A stretch of 64,000 nt of DNA, taken from the NCBI GenBank assembly GCA_036847185.1, contig DAIUAM010000008.1, forward strand, positions 23,973 through 87,972. The letters are read 5' to 3'. This document shows positions 1 through 11,308 of this stretch, piece after piece. The notes below the pieces were generated by a model. It did no database searches, was not told the DNA's origin, and was given only the letters and a program-made list of their open reading frames with translations. The position numbers were made by a program, and so were the translations under genes. The stretch's first letter is position 1. Each line of letters opens with the position of its first letter. This stretch comes from UBA4738 sp002413305 (GTDB taxonomy: Bacteria > Actinomycetota > UBA4738).

Positions 1-3000
1 GCTCGACCACGATGGCCGCTGCGCCCATCCCGATGATCATGCCGTGCCGGCGGCGGTCGAACGGCGTCGCCGCATCCTCGACCACGTCGTCGGTGGCCGC
101 CGCGCCTGAAGCCAGGAAGCCGGCCCCGATCCACTCCATCATCGTGTCGCTGGTGGCGTCGTCGGCGGCGATCACGATCACCCGGCGGCACCGCCCCGCG
201 CGGATCCAGTCGCCGGCCAACGCGATGGCCTGGGTGGTGGAGGCGCAGGCCGAGTTGATCTGCATGTTCGGCCCGCGGGCCCCGATCAGCTCGGCGAACT
301 GCGCGTGCCCCATGGACAACGCGTGGAACAGGAACCGGCGATCGAACACGTACGGGGCGCGTTCGATCTCGTCGCGGAGCTCCCCGATCCGCCGGTCGAG
401 CTCCCGCACGGCGAGCGTGGCCTGGCCGTTGCCTTCGACCAGCCGCGACCGCGCGGACTCGAGTGCCTCGATCAGCTCGCGGCGCGAGCGGTCCCGGTGG
501 TACCGGGTGACCTCGTCAACCATCGAGTCGTAGCCGGGGAAGGCGCTGGCGAAGATGACCCCGGTGTCGTCCCGCAGCTCCTCGGGCAGCGCCCACCGCT
601 CGGGGAGCTTCGTGCCTTTCGTGGTGACGTGGTATCGCATGACCAGCGGCAGCCCGGCGTCGCGCAGGGCGTCGATCCCCGCGGCCATGGCCAGCTGGGT
701 CGAACGGTCCAGCGCCAGCACCCGATCGGGATCCACGCCGAACTCCTCGGAGAGGTCGAACGCACCCCCACGGGCGGCGAGCTTGATGACGTCGTCCTGG
801 CTCTCGATACGCTCGAAGGTGGGGTCGCCGTTCTCCCTCTTGACCAGGCGGATGATGTGCTTGTCGAGCATGGCCTGCCGGAGCCGCGTGGGGATCACGT
901 CGATGAACTGGCCGCCGCGCAGGATGCGGCCGACGTTCGCTTCGTCGAAGATCCGCTGGGTGCCGGGCAGGCCGATGCCAGCCCCGGTGATGACCACCGG
1001 CCGGCGGTCCGGATCGTCGTCGCCGTTCGGACCTGGGCCGGCGGCATCGGGCATCTCCATCGGGCGTTCGATGAGGCCGTCGTTGCCCGCACCGAACCCC
1101 GTGCTGTGCCCGTTCGCACCGTGCTCGATCTCGGAGGCGGCCTCCGCGGCGGCCTCGAGCAGCACCTCACCCTCGTCGCCCTCATCCTCTTCGGTGAACT
1201 CCACGTGGATCTCCTCCCCGCCGGTGCCGGAGACACCCATCCCCAGCCCGGCCGCGTATAGCCCGCACAGCGCCTGGTTGAACGCCACCAGGTCTCCGAC
1301 CTTCGGATGGTTGGTGAACAGCGAACGAACGCCGTCCCAGTTGCCCAGGACGTCGTCCACGAATCCCTGGAGGGCCTTCTTCGGTCCTACTTCGACGAAC
1401 ACCCGAGCACCCGCTTCGTACAGCGTCTCCAGGCCTTTGACGAACTGCACCGGCGACGCAACCTGGCGGGCCAGCCCGTCCAGCATCTCGGGCGCCACGT
1501 CGGGGCCCATCGGGTAGAACTCGCCGCTCACGTTCGCCACGATCGGGATCTGCGGCGGCCGCAGCTCGAGGCGGATCAGGGTCCGCCGGAGCGGCTCGCT
1601 CGCCGCGGCGACGATCGACGTGTGGAAGGCGTGGCTGACCGGGAGCGGGATGGCCTGGAAGCCGGCTTCGCCGAATGCCTCAACCGCCTGGTCGACGGCG
1701 CCGCTGGCCCCGCCGATCACGCCCTGGCCGCGGCTGTTGATGTTGGCGATAACGACGTAGCCGTCGACCGCCGCAACGATGCGTTCGATCTCCTCGAGCG
1801 GCGCGAAGACGGCAGCCATCTTGCCGTTGTCCTCCACCTCGATGCTGGCCATCTCCCGTCCCCGGGCACTGACCGCCTCCAGCGCGTGGCCGAACGTGAG
1901 CGAACCGGCGGCCACCAGCGCCCCGTACTCGCCAAGGCTGTGGCCCATGACCATGTCGGGGTGGATCCCGTAGGCAGCCAGCAGGTCGGTCAGGGCGAGG
2001 TCGACGGACAGGACCGCGGGCTGGGTGATCTCGGTCCGCATCAGGTCGGCTTCGGCGGCGGACACCGCGGCCGTGTCTCCGGGATCGACGAAGAGGTAGC
2101 TGGTCAACGGCCGGCCGAGCAGCGGACTCATGATCCCGTCCGCTTCGGCGAACGCTCGCGCCACCAGCGGCTCGGAGGCGCGAAGGCCGGCCAGCATGTT
2201 CGCGTACTGCGAGCCCTGGCCCGTGTAGAGGAAGGCGACCTTGGGGGCCGGCCCGGTTCCGGTGAAGATGCCCTTGGCCTTCAGAGCCTTCCAGACGGAG
2301 GGGTTCTGGGCCCGGAGGGCCGTGATGGCCTGGGTAGCTTTGGCCGCCAGGTCCGCGGCATCCGCATGGTCGATCGCCACTCGAACCGGCGCGCGAAGGT
2401 CCCGGTCAAGCGGTGGACCGGCTGGCGGCGCGGTCCCGTTCTCCGCCCGGGTCCGTACGTCCTCCAGGCGCCTGACCAGACCCTCCACGTCCTCGGCGCC
2501 GACCACCAACGCGCCGCGCAGCGGGGTCTTCGGCGCGGCCTCCAGGGCCGTCGCTTCGGTCGCGGTCACCCGCGGCGTGGGACGGGCCCGTTCCGAAGCG
2601 GCCGGCACGTACTCCTCCAGGACGGCGTGGAAGTTCGTCCCACCGAACCCGAACGCGCTCACGCCCGCCCGCCGGGTCGAACCGTCCGGGACGTCCCACG
2701 CGAAGCTCCGTGTTCACGGCGAACGGCGAGCGTTCGAAGTCGATCCTGGGGTTCGGCCGCTCGAAGCCCAGGCTGGGCGGGAGCTCCCGGTGGTGCAGGG
2801 CGAGCACGGCCTTCAACACCCCCGCCGCGCCGGCCGCAGCCTTCAGGTGCCCGATGTTCGACTTGACCGAGCCCAGGGGGATCGAACCGATCGGCACGTC
2901 CACGCCGAGGGCGGCGAAGGCCGCGTGCAGGGATTCGACCTCGGCCACGTCGCCGACCCGGGTGGAGGTCCCGTGCCCCTCGATCAGCGTCGCCACGTCC

Positions 3001-4064
3001 GGCAGCACCCCGGCCCGCCGCCAGGCCCGCTCGATGGCCAGCTTCTGCCCGGCCGGGTTGGGGGCGGTGATCCCCTTGCCCTTGCCGTCGCTCGACCCCG
3101 CCAGCGCGCGGATGACCGCGTAGATCCGGTCGCCCGCGGCTTCGGCGTCGGAGAGGCGCTTGAGCAGAAAGACGGCCGCGCCCTCGCCCATCACGAACCC
3201 GTCGGCCCCTTCGTCGTAGGGCCGGGTGCCCGTCGCGCTGAGGGCGCCGATCTTGCAGAACTTCACGAACGCGCTGGCGCCCATGTTCCGGTCGATCCCG
3301 CCGGCCACCACCGCATCGAAGTCGCCCTCGATCAGCCCTTCGAACGCCGCGCTCATGGCGGCCATCGCCGACGCGCAGGCCGCGTCCGTGACGAAGTTCG
3401 GCCCCAGGAAGTTGAACAGGTTCGCCACGCGGCCGGCCAGGATGTTGCCGAGCTCTCCGGGCATGGTGTCCTCGGTGATCCGGGGGAACCGGCCGCCGAC
3501 CCCGGCGTGGAACTCCTCGAGCATCGCGGCCCGGACCTCCGGCGGGAGCGCGACGAACGACGGCGCCTTGCGGAGCTGTTCGGCGAACTCCGGGAAGTAG
3601 ATCCGCATGGACGTCTCGTAGTGGCGCTCGCCGGCCATGGCGTTGCCGAGGATCACCGCGGTCCGCTCCTGGTCCAGCGGCCGCGCCGGGTACCCGTAGT
3701 CCAGCAGCGCCTCGCGCGTGCAGGCGATGGCCCACTTCTGGCCGTCGTCCATGTTGTCCGAGACGGTTGGGGGGACGGCCAGCTTCCAGCCGAACGGGTC
3801 CCATGCCCAATCTCGAACCCACCCGCCGATCCTCGAGTAGGTCGTGTCGGGCGTCTTCGGGTCCGGGTCGTAGTACAGGTCGGGGTCCCACCGGGATGGC
3901 GAGACCTCGGTGATGCTGTAGCGGCTCTCCCGGAGGTTCCGCCAGAACGCGGCCGCGTCGGGCGCATCGGGCAGGATGGCGCCCACGCCGACCACGGCGA
4001 CGGCTCGCTCGCGCTTCCCGCGATCGCCCGTCGCCCGATTCCCGCTGTCCGGTCCGTCCTCCAT
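1..4064 (-). CDS. Type I polyketide / PUFA-like synthase, KS-AT-KS (partial, one frame break)
   Basis: Large iterative-type synthase that would build a polyketide or long acyl chain by decarboxylative condensation. From the ATG at 4064, KS1 spans about residues 20-450, with Cys230 in DAACASAM, His364 in EGHGTST and His406 in KSNIGHL. Reading is lost near 2698-2701 and resumes in another frame with AFGFGGTNFHAVLEE. The AT domain follows (GHSLGEYGA near 1940; HAFH near 1640, the malonyl-CoA type). After an acidic linker of roughly 85 residues with no ACP motif comes a second KS, with its cysteine in NSACASTTQ near 247. The second frame is open to the left edge, so further domains probably lie outside. 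KS1 most resembles PfaA/HglE-type synthases. The acyl-CoA dehydrogenase 24 bp upstream reads the same way and is probably co-transcribed. The frame break may be a sequencing error, because the sequence on both sides is well conserved. The product is unknown. Confidence 0.8.
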
Positions 4065-4088
4065 GGCGCTCAGCTCTCCTTTGTCCCG

Positions 4089-5747
4089 TCACCCGGTCGG
4101 CGCGCGCGCGTACAGCACGTCGGCCACCCGGTCCCTGTCTTCGATGAGTCCGGCCTGCGCGGCGACCAGCGCTGACAGGCCGATCCGTCCTTCGACGTCC
4201 CGCGGGTCGGGGTCCCCGCTCGCCCCCACCACCAGGCGCGAACCCTCCATGCCCACCTTCAGCGCGGCCTCGCGGGCGAAGACCCTCGCCACGAGGGCCA
4301 GGGCGTCCGGCCCGAACCGGTGGTCGGCCTTGTCCGAGAGCTCGCCGCCTGCGGACCTCGCCGCCCGGCGACACAGCGCCCCGGCGGCCTCGGCGTACGT
4401 GATCAGCTCCCCCACGCGGAGCAGGACGTGCTGACTCCGGGTCAGCCGGCCGGCGCGGGCCAGCTCGAGCGTCTCGGCCAGCGCGTGGAACCCCAGTGCG
4501 GCGACGTCGGCCCCGACCTTCGGATGCGCGCGGTGGAGCGCTTCGGCCTCCCGCGCCGCGTCGTGGTAGTACGCGCCGCGGGACTTGAGATGCTCCTGCC
4601 ACCGGTCGCGGGCGATCGTCATCTCCATGATCTCGGAGGTGCCCTCGTAGATCGTGGTGATCCGCACGTCCCGGCGGATCTTCTCGACCAGGTACTCCTT
4701 GACGTAGCCGTAGCCGCCGTGCGCCTGGATGGCCGCATCGGCCGCAGCGTTGCCCGCCTCGCTGGCCAGGTACTTGGCCACCGCGCCCTCGGTGTTCAGC
4801 GAACCCTCGCCCGCGTCGATCCGTTCGGCCGTCTCTTCGATGCACGCTCGCGCGGCCTCCAGCCGGCACACGTGGGGAACGATCAGCTTGTGCGTGTAGC
4901 CCTGCTTCTCCGAGAGCGGCCCGCCTGCCTGGATGCGTTGGGTCGAATACGCGACGGCCCGGTCCAGCGCGGCCCATCCAGCGCCCAGGCCGAACGCGGC
5001 CACCATCAGGCGCGTGTAGCCGAACACCTGCTGGGCTTGGAGCAGGCCCTGGCCTTCGACGCCGCCGAGCAGCCGGTCGGCATCCACGCGCACCTCGTCC
5101 AGCGAGAGCGCAGCGGTGTTGCTGGCCCGGATCCCATGCTTGTCCTCGGGGATGCCGTGCGTGAAGCCCTCCAAGCCGCGCTCCAGGACGAACCAGCTGG
5201 GCCCGCCGGGAGCATTGGCCAGGATGGTGTAGGCGTCGGCCACCCCGCCGTTGCTGATCCACTGCTTCGCGCCGGAGATCCGGTACCCGACCGGGGCGCC
5301 GCCCTCGACGACCGGGACGGCGATGGTCTTCAGCGCGCCGAGGTCGGAGCCCGCCTCGGGCTCGGTGGCACCGTAAGCGAACAGCAGTCCCTCCTCGGCG
5401 ATCCGGCTCAGCCACTCCTTCTTCTGGACGTCTGTGCCGCCGACCGAGATCGGGTCACTGCCCAGGAACGTGGCCAGCACCCCGGTGGCCAGGCCGAGGT
5501 CGATGCGGGCCATCTGCTCACACACGCGGTAGACGTCGAAGGTCCCGCCGCCCATCCCGCCGTACTCCTCGGCGATGAACAGCAGCTGGACGCCGAGCTC
5601 GGGCCCGCACATCGCCCGGATGACCTCGATCGGAGCCTCATCCTTCGCGTCCAGCTCGAGCAGCCTGCGATCGGGCAGCTCCTTCTCCGTGAACTCGCGG
5701 ACGGCGGCAAGCGCCATCTCGAGCGTATCTGCGTCCAGTCCGGCCAT
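4089..5747 (-). CDS. Acyl-CoA dehydrogenase with C-terminal extension
   Basis: FAD-dependent acyl-CoA dehydrogenase of 552 residues that should introduce an alpha,beta double bond into an acyl thioester. The flavin and substrate region is clear (TEPEAGSDLG near 129; QWISNGG near 162), and the catalytic glutamate is E368 in IYEGTSEIM. The protein is about 160 residues longer than the usual 380-residue members; the extra C-terminal helical part recalls very-long-chain acyl-CoA dehydrogenases. It ends 24 bp before the polyketide synthase start on the same strand, so the two are likely one transcript and the enzyme may modify the synthase's product or supply its starter. That link is inferred from position only. 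Confidence 0.85.
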   Translation of the reverse strand: MAGLDADTLEMALAAVREFTEKELPDRRLLELDAKDEAPIEVIRAMCGPELGVQLLFIAEEYGGMGGGTFDVYRVCEQMARIDLGLATGVLATFLGSDPISVGGTDVQKKEWLSRIAEEGLLFAYGATEPEAGSDLGALKTIAVPVVEGGAPVGYRISGAKQWISNGGVADAYTILANAPGGPSWFVLERGLEGFTHGIPEDKHGIRASNTAALSLDEVRVDADRLLGGVEGQGLLQAQQVFGYTRLMVAAFGLGAGWAALDRAVAYSTQRIQAGGPLSEKQGYTHKLIVPHVCRLEAARACIEETAERIDAGEGSLNTEGAVAKYLASEAGNAAADAAIQAHGGYGYVKEYLVEKIRRDVRITTIYEGTSEIMEMTIARDRWQEHLKSRGAYYHDAAREAEALHRAHPKVGADVAALGFHALAETLELARAGRLTRSQHVLLRVGELITYAEAAGALCRRAARSAGGELSDKADHRFGPDALALVARVFAREAALKVGMEGSRLVVGASGDPDPRDVEGRIGLSALVAAQAGLIEDRDRVADVLYARAPTG

Positions 5748-5942
5748 GGCCCCGGCTCTCTTCCATTCGGGCTCTGGTTTCGCCTCCAGCCTGTCGGGTG
5801 AACGGCCGGGGCACTGGGGTTGGGTGGCCCGTCGCTCAAGGGACCATCAGCCCGGTCAGGGGGCGGGAAGGATCGGGTCGAAACGCCGGATGGGAGCCGA
5901 TGGGTCAGGCGGAGCGGTGCGACCGGGGCGACAGCGCGACCT

Positions 5943-6430
5943 TCACCCGATCCCGCCGATCTTCCGCAGCCGTTCCGCGACCAGCGACCCGCGGACGCCC
6001 TCCCGGGCGATGACCAGGATCGTGTTGTCGCCGGCCACCGTCCCCACCACGCCCTCCACCGGCACGTGATCCATCGCATCGGCCAGCGGGTTCGCGGCGC
6101 CCGGCGGCGTGACGATCACCACGAGGTTCCCCGAGCTCTCGATCGACACGGCGTACTCGTTCAACATGCTCTTCAGGCGGCCCGAAGCAGTGGCCGTGGC
6201 CGCCTCGGTGGCCAGCGTGTACCGGAGGCGACCCTCACCGTCCCGAACGCGCACCAACCCGAGCTCTTCGAGGTCGCGGGAGATGGTCGACTGCGTCGCG
6301 TCGTGCCCCAGCTCCGCCAGCCGCCGCTGGATCTCGTGCTGCGTTGCCAGCGGGGCGGTCCGAACCAGCTCCAGCAGCGCCCGCTGCCGGCGGCGCTTCG
6401 TCTCGCCCATGGTCTGGCCGTTCCGGAGCT

Positions 6431-6434
<4 letters not shown>
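5943..6434 (-). CDS. argR: Arginine repressor ArgR
   Basis: Hexameric repressor of arginine biosynthesis, 163 residues. The N-terminal winged helix includes STISRDLEELGLVRV (about 49-63). The C-terminal oligomerisation and arginine-binding domain has GTVAGDNTI near 131. The start codon overlaps the argD stop as ATGA (6431-6434), so translation is coupled to argD. A second in-frame ATG eight codons on (MGETKRRRQ) is a possible alternative start. It closes the arg operon as in other actinobacteria, but argF, usually between argD and argR, is absent. Confidence 0.93.
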
Positions 6435-7572
<1,138 letters not shown>

Positions 7573-7576
<4 letters not shown>

Positions 7577-8508
7577 GCGGGCTCGCCCTCCCCGTCCTGG
7601 GTCAGCATCGTGCCGAACCCCTCGGGGGTGAACAGCTCGAGGATCAGCGCGTGTTCGACCCCGCCGTCGATCAGGTGCGACCAGCGCACCCCCGCCCGCA
7701 TCGCCGAGATGGCGCTGGTCAGCTTCGGGATCATGCCGCCGGTGGCCGCGCCGTCGGCCAGCAACTCTTCGCATTCCGACACGGTGGCCCGAGAGACGAA
7801 CGTCCCCTCCCGGTCGTACAGCCCCGGCACGTCCGTGACGTAGACCAGCTTGGAGGCGCCGAGCGCCGCCGCGACCGCGCCCGCCACCAGGTCGGCGTTC
7901 ACGTTGTACGAGGCACCGCACTCGTCCACGCCGATCGAGGCGATGACCGGGACGAACTTCTCCATGACGTGGGAGAGCACGTCGATGTCCACGCGTTCGA
8001 CATCGCCCACCCGCCCCAGCTCGGGCGAACGCGGCCGCACACGGAGCAGTCCGCCGTCATGGCCCGAGAGCCCGATGGCGGGGGTGCCGTGCAGCACGAG
8101 GCTCGACACCAGGTCCTGGTTGATCGTGCCGAGCAGCACCATCCGGACCACCTCGAGCATGGCCTCGTCGGTCACCCGGTGGCCGTCGACGAACGTCGCT
8201 TCGAGTCCCAGCCGCGCGGCCATCGACGTGATCTGCCGGCCGCCGCCGTGCACGATCACCGGCCGGATGCCGACCAGCCGGAGCAGGGCCACGTCCTGGG
8301 CGAACGCGTCGGCCAGGTGCGCCTCCTCGATCGCCGCCCCGCCGAACTTGACCACGACGGTCGAACCGGCGTGCTGGCGGATGGAGGACAGCGCCTCCAG
8401 CAGCACGGCGGCCTTGCCGCGGGTGCGCCGGCGGAGGCCGGGCGGCGTGGCGGACTCCGTCGCTGGAGATCCGAGAGCCGGCACGGCACGATCGGGGCGC
8501 GCCGTCAC
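7573..8508 (-). CDS. argB: N-acetylglutamate kinase
   Basis: Amino-acid kinase family enzyme that phosphorylates N-acetylglutamate, the second step of arginine synthesis and the usual point of feedback inhibition. Visible motifs are VVKFGGAA, VHGGGRQI, GLSGHDGG, YNVNADLVAG, VTDVPGLY and TGGMIPKL, in the expected order. The start is GTG at 8508, overlapping the argJ TGA (GTGA); this gives 311 residues with a 40-residue N-terminal lead before the kinase fold. The stop overlaps the argD start in the same way. Confidence 0.94.
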
Positions 8509-9668
8509 GTCGTGTACTCCCCGTTGATCCGGACGTACTCGTAGCCCAGGTCGCAGCCGAAGGCCGTCGCCGAGCCAAGCCCTTCGCCGAGGTAGATCCG
8601 GATGACGACCTCCTTCTCCCGCATCGCCTCCGTGCACTTCTCCGGATCGAACGATGGAGGGATGCGGCCCGCTTCGACCACCAGTACGCCGCCCAGCGTG
8701 GCCTCCACCCGTTCAGGCTCGAAGTGCGCCCCGCTCGAACCCACCGCCTGGATGATCCGGCCCGGGTTCGGATCCTTGCCGAAGATGGCCGTCTTGACCA
8801 GCATCGAACCCGCCACCGACCGGCCGACCTTCTGCGCGTCGCCGTCGGTCGCCGCGCCCTCCACCTGCACGATCAACGTGGTCTCCGCGCCCTCGGCATC
8901 GGCGACGATCTGCCGGGCCAGGTCGTGGCACGCCGCGCCGACGGCCTCGACCAGCGCTTCCGGAGCGGGGGTCACCCCCGACGCCCCGTTGGCCAGCAGC
9001 AGGACCGTGTCGTTCGTGCTGGTGCAACCGTCCACGGTCACCGAGTTCCAGACGGGAGCCGCGCCGTGCCGCAGCGTGTGCCGGACCACGGTGGGGCTCG
9101 GGGCAACCGCGTCCGTGGTGAGGAACACCAGCAGCGTGGCCAGGTCGGGGGCGATCATCCCCGCTCCCTTCGCACAGCCGCCCACCGTGAACCCGTCGCC
9201 GTGGACCACGGTCTCCTTCGTCACCTTGTCGGTGGTGCGGATGGCGGTGGCGAAGTCCCTCCCACCGCCGATGCTCAGCCTGGCGGCCGCGTCGGCCACC
9301 CCGTCGGCGGCGCGTTCGACATCGATCCGCGGTCCGATCACGCCGGTCGAACACGACAGCACGTCAGCGTCGTCGATCCCCAGCACGGCGGCGACCGCCG
9401 CGGTGATCGCTTCGGCATCCTCCATGCCCTCACGCCCGGTCCCGGCGTTGGCCTGGCCGCTGTTCGCCACGATGGCCCGGGCCGAACCGTTCGCCAGCCT
9501 CCGTTTGTCGAGCACCACCGGCGCGGCCGCGAAGAGGTTCGTCGTGAACAGTCCCCCGGCCATCGCCGGACGATCGCTGAGCAGCAGGCCGAGGTCGAGC
9601 TTCCCGCTCGCCTTGAGCCTGGCGGACACGCCGGCCGCGGTGAAGCCGGCGGGTGCGGTCACGCTCAT
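8505..9668 (-). CDS. argJ: Bifunctional ornithine acetyltransferase / N-acetylglutamate synthase
   Basis: ArgJ transfers the acetyl group from N-acetylornithine to glutamate, making a cyclic arginine pathway. The 387-residue proprotein carries the autocleavage and catalytic site KGAGMIAPDLATLL, with Thr178 as the predicted nucleophile of the mature beta chain. Other conserved segments are IVANSGQANAGTG and DGCTSTNDT. The start ATG overlaps the argC stop (ATGA). Whether it is bifunctional or transfers only from ornithine cannot be told from the sequence. Confidence 0.95.
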   Translation of the reverse strand: MSVTAPAGFTAAGVSARLKASGKLDLGLLLSDRPAMAGGLFTTNLFAAAPVVLDKRRLANGSARAIVANSGQANAGTGREGMEDAEAITAAVAAVLGIDDADVLSCSTGVIGPRIDVERAADGVADAAARLSIGGGRDFATAIRTTDKVTKETVVHGDGFTVGGCAKGAGMIAPDLATLLVFLTTDAVAPSPTVVRHTLRHGAAPVWNSVTVDGCTSTNDTVLLLANGASGVTPAPEALVEAVGAACHDLARQIVADAEGAETTLIVQVEGAATDGDAQKVGRSVAGSMLVKTAIFGKDPNPGRIIQAVGSSGAHFEPERVEATLGGVLVVEAGRIPPSFDPEKCTEAMREKEVVIRIYLGEGLGSATAFGCDLGYEYVRINGEYTT

Positions 9669-10702
9669 GGGTACACCCCGATCGTCGACAGGCCTGTCGT
9701 CTCGTCCAGGCCGAACAGCACGTTGAGGTTCTGCACCGCCTGCCCGGCGGCGCCCTTGCCGAGGTTGTCGATGGCCCCGATGACCACCGCCGTCCCGGAG
9801 TGCTCGTCGACGTCGGCGGACAGCTCGCACACGTTCGTCCCGGCCAGCCGCTTCGGGTCTGGGGTCTGCCCGGCCTCCAGGACCCGGACGAAGGGCTCCT
9901 CTCGGTACGCGCGGGAGAGCGCGTCGCGAAGCGTTCCCACGTCAGCTTTCGCGGCCGCGTACGAGGTGGTCACGATCCCCCGCACCGTGGGCACGAGGTG
10001 CGGGACGAACGTGACCGACGGCGCCGAACCCGTGGCCAGCGCCAGCGCGCGCTCCATCTCCGGCGTGTGCTGGTGGCGGCCGACCTTGTACGCCCGGACG
10101 GTCCCGTCCAGGGCGGCGAAGTGCGCGTCCCACGTCAGCTTCTTGCCGGCCCCGGAGATTCCGGACTTCCCGTCGACCACGACCCGGTCCTCGACGAGTC
10201 CTTCGCGGAGCAACGGGGCGAGCCCCAGCACGACCGGGGTTGGGTAGCACCCAGGGTTGGCCACCACCGTCGCCCCGGCGATCTGGTCCCGGAACAGCTC
10301 GGTCAGCCCGTAGGCCGCCTTCGCCAGCCACGCCGGTTCGGTGTGCTCGAACCCGTACCAGGCTTGGTAGTCCTCCGCCGGCAGGCGGAAGTCGGCCCCG
10401 ATGTCCACGACCCGGCAACCGACCTCGGCCAGCCCAGGGACCAGCCGTGAGCTCTCTCCGGCCGGCAAGGCCAGGAAGACGGCGTCCACCAGGGTGGCGT
10501 CGAGCGCGTCGTTCGGCTCGAAGATCCGGTCCCCGTACGGGGCGAGGTGCGGGTACAGCGCGCCCACCCGCTGCCCGGCGACGTCGCGGGCGCCGAGGAA
10601 CACGGCGTCGGCCGCCGGGTGCCCGTGGAGCAGGCGAAGGAGCTCGGCCCCGGCGAAGCCGGAAGCCCCCAGCACCGCGACCCTGATCCGATGGCTATGC
10701 AC
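9665..10702 (-). CDS. argC: N-acetyl-gamma-glutamyl-phosphate reductase
   Basis: NADPH-dependent reductase for the third step of arginine synthesis, 345 residues. The Rossmann motif GASGFAGAE is at 12-20 and the catalytic cysteine is C152 in ANPGCYPTP. It is the first gene of the arg operon. The start is GTG at 10702; no Shine-Dalgarno sequence is visible, and the predicted transcription start lies only about five bases upstream, so the message is nearly leaderless. Confidence 0.95.
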   Translation of the reverse strand: MHSHRIRVAVLGASGFAGAELLRLLHGHPAADAVFLGARDVAGQRVGALYPHLAPYGDRIFEPNDALDATLVDAVFLALPAGESSRLVPGLAEVGCRVVDIGADFRLPAEDYQAWYGFEHTEPAWLAKAAYGLTELFRDQIAGATVVANPGCYPTPVVLGLAPLLREGLVEDRVVVDGKSGISGAGKKLTWDAHFAALDGTVRAYKVGRHQHTPEMERALALATGSAPSVTFVPHLVPTVRGIVTTSYAAAKADVGTLRDALSRAYREEPFVRVLEAGQTPDPKRLAGTNVCELSADVDEHSGTAVVIGAIDNLGKGAAGQAVQNLNVLFGLDETTGLSTIGVYP

Positions 10703-10713
10703 GAGAGTCGATG

Positions 10714-10742
10714 ATTATGCGGGATGGGGGCCCCTCTGGCAA
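10714..10742 (-). promoter_or_regulatory. Promoter of the arg operon, possible ArgR site
   Basis: On the minus strand TTGCCA (10737-10742) and CATAAT (10714-10719) are separated by exactly 17 bp, close to the sigma-70-type consensus. Transcription would start near 10707, about five bases before the argC GTG. The -10 lies in an AT-rich imperfect palindrome (CGCATAATCATCGA) that resembles half of an ARG box, so ArgR binding here would block initiation. The promoter is well supported by pattern; the operator role is inference. Confidence 0.6.
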
Positions 10743-10757
10743 CGGGCGGATCGCAGT

Positions 10758-11261
10758 CTACGCTAGCGGGCGGCGGTACCGGACCTCGGACACGGTCGCT
10801 CCCAGCACCTGCTGGGTTCGTTCGACCCCGTCGTCCGTCCAGCCGGCCCGTTCGTAGAAGCGGCGAGCGCGATCGTTGCCGGGGAGGACCCACAGGATCG
10901 CGTCGCCGTAGCCGAGCGCCCGGAGTTCGTCCTGCGCGGCCTCCAGGAGCTCGCGGCCCGCGCCGGCGCCCCATGCGTCGGGGTCGACGTTGATCGAATA
11001 GAGCTCGCCGGAGTCGTCGACCCCCGCCGGGCCCAGGGCGGCGAACCCGACCACCTGGCCCTCGCGCTCGACGACCAGGATCGAGGCGCGGGCTCGCGGT
11101 CTGGCCACGGCCCCCCGCCACAGGTCGGCGCGGTCATCGGCCGAGAGCGCGTCCAGGTAGGCATCGGGCATATGGCCGCGGTAGGCCGCCTGCCAGGCAC
11201 GAACGTGCACCCTGCCCATGACGGCGGCGTCGTCGGCGGTGGCGGGGCGGGTGGTATGCAC
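10758..11261 (-). CDS. GNAT family N-acetyltransferase
   Basis: Acetyl-CoA-dependent acetyltransferase of 167 residues. The acceptor is unknown. The acetyl-CoA pyrophosphate-binding motif A appears as VDPDAWGAGAGRELL, and the C-terminal GNDRARRFYERAGW segment is typical of RimI-like GNAT proteins. GTG at 11261 is taken as the start because the fold begins directly after it. It ends 55 bp before argC on the same strand, but the strong promoter in that gap suggests separate transcription. Confidence 0.8.
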   Translation of the reverse strand: MHTTRPATADDAAVMGRVHVRAWQAAYRGHMPDAYLDALSADDRADLWRGAVARPRARASILVVEREGQVVGFAALGPAGVDDSGELYSINVDPDAWGAGAGRELLEAAQDELRALGYGDAILWVLPGNDRARRFYERAGWTDDGVERTQQVLGATVSEVRYRRPLA

Positions 11262-11308
11262 GGTCTGACCATACCCGCGCCTTCGGATGGATCGACTCCG
11301 GGGCGGTC

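Noticed and set aside
12..533. Plus-strand reading frame at the left edge
   Set aside because: It is the complement of the second ketosynthase of the minus-strand megasynthase; its composition is low-complexity Ser/Arg.
2241..4175. Long plus-strand frame of 644 codons
   Set aside because: Antisense to the KS1 domain, which has complete catalytic motifs; long shadow frames are expected in DNA this rich in GC.
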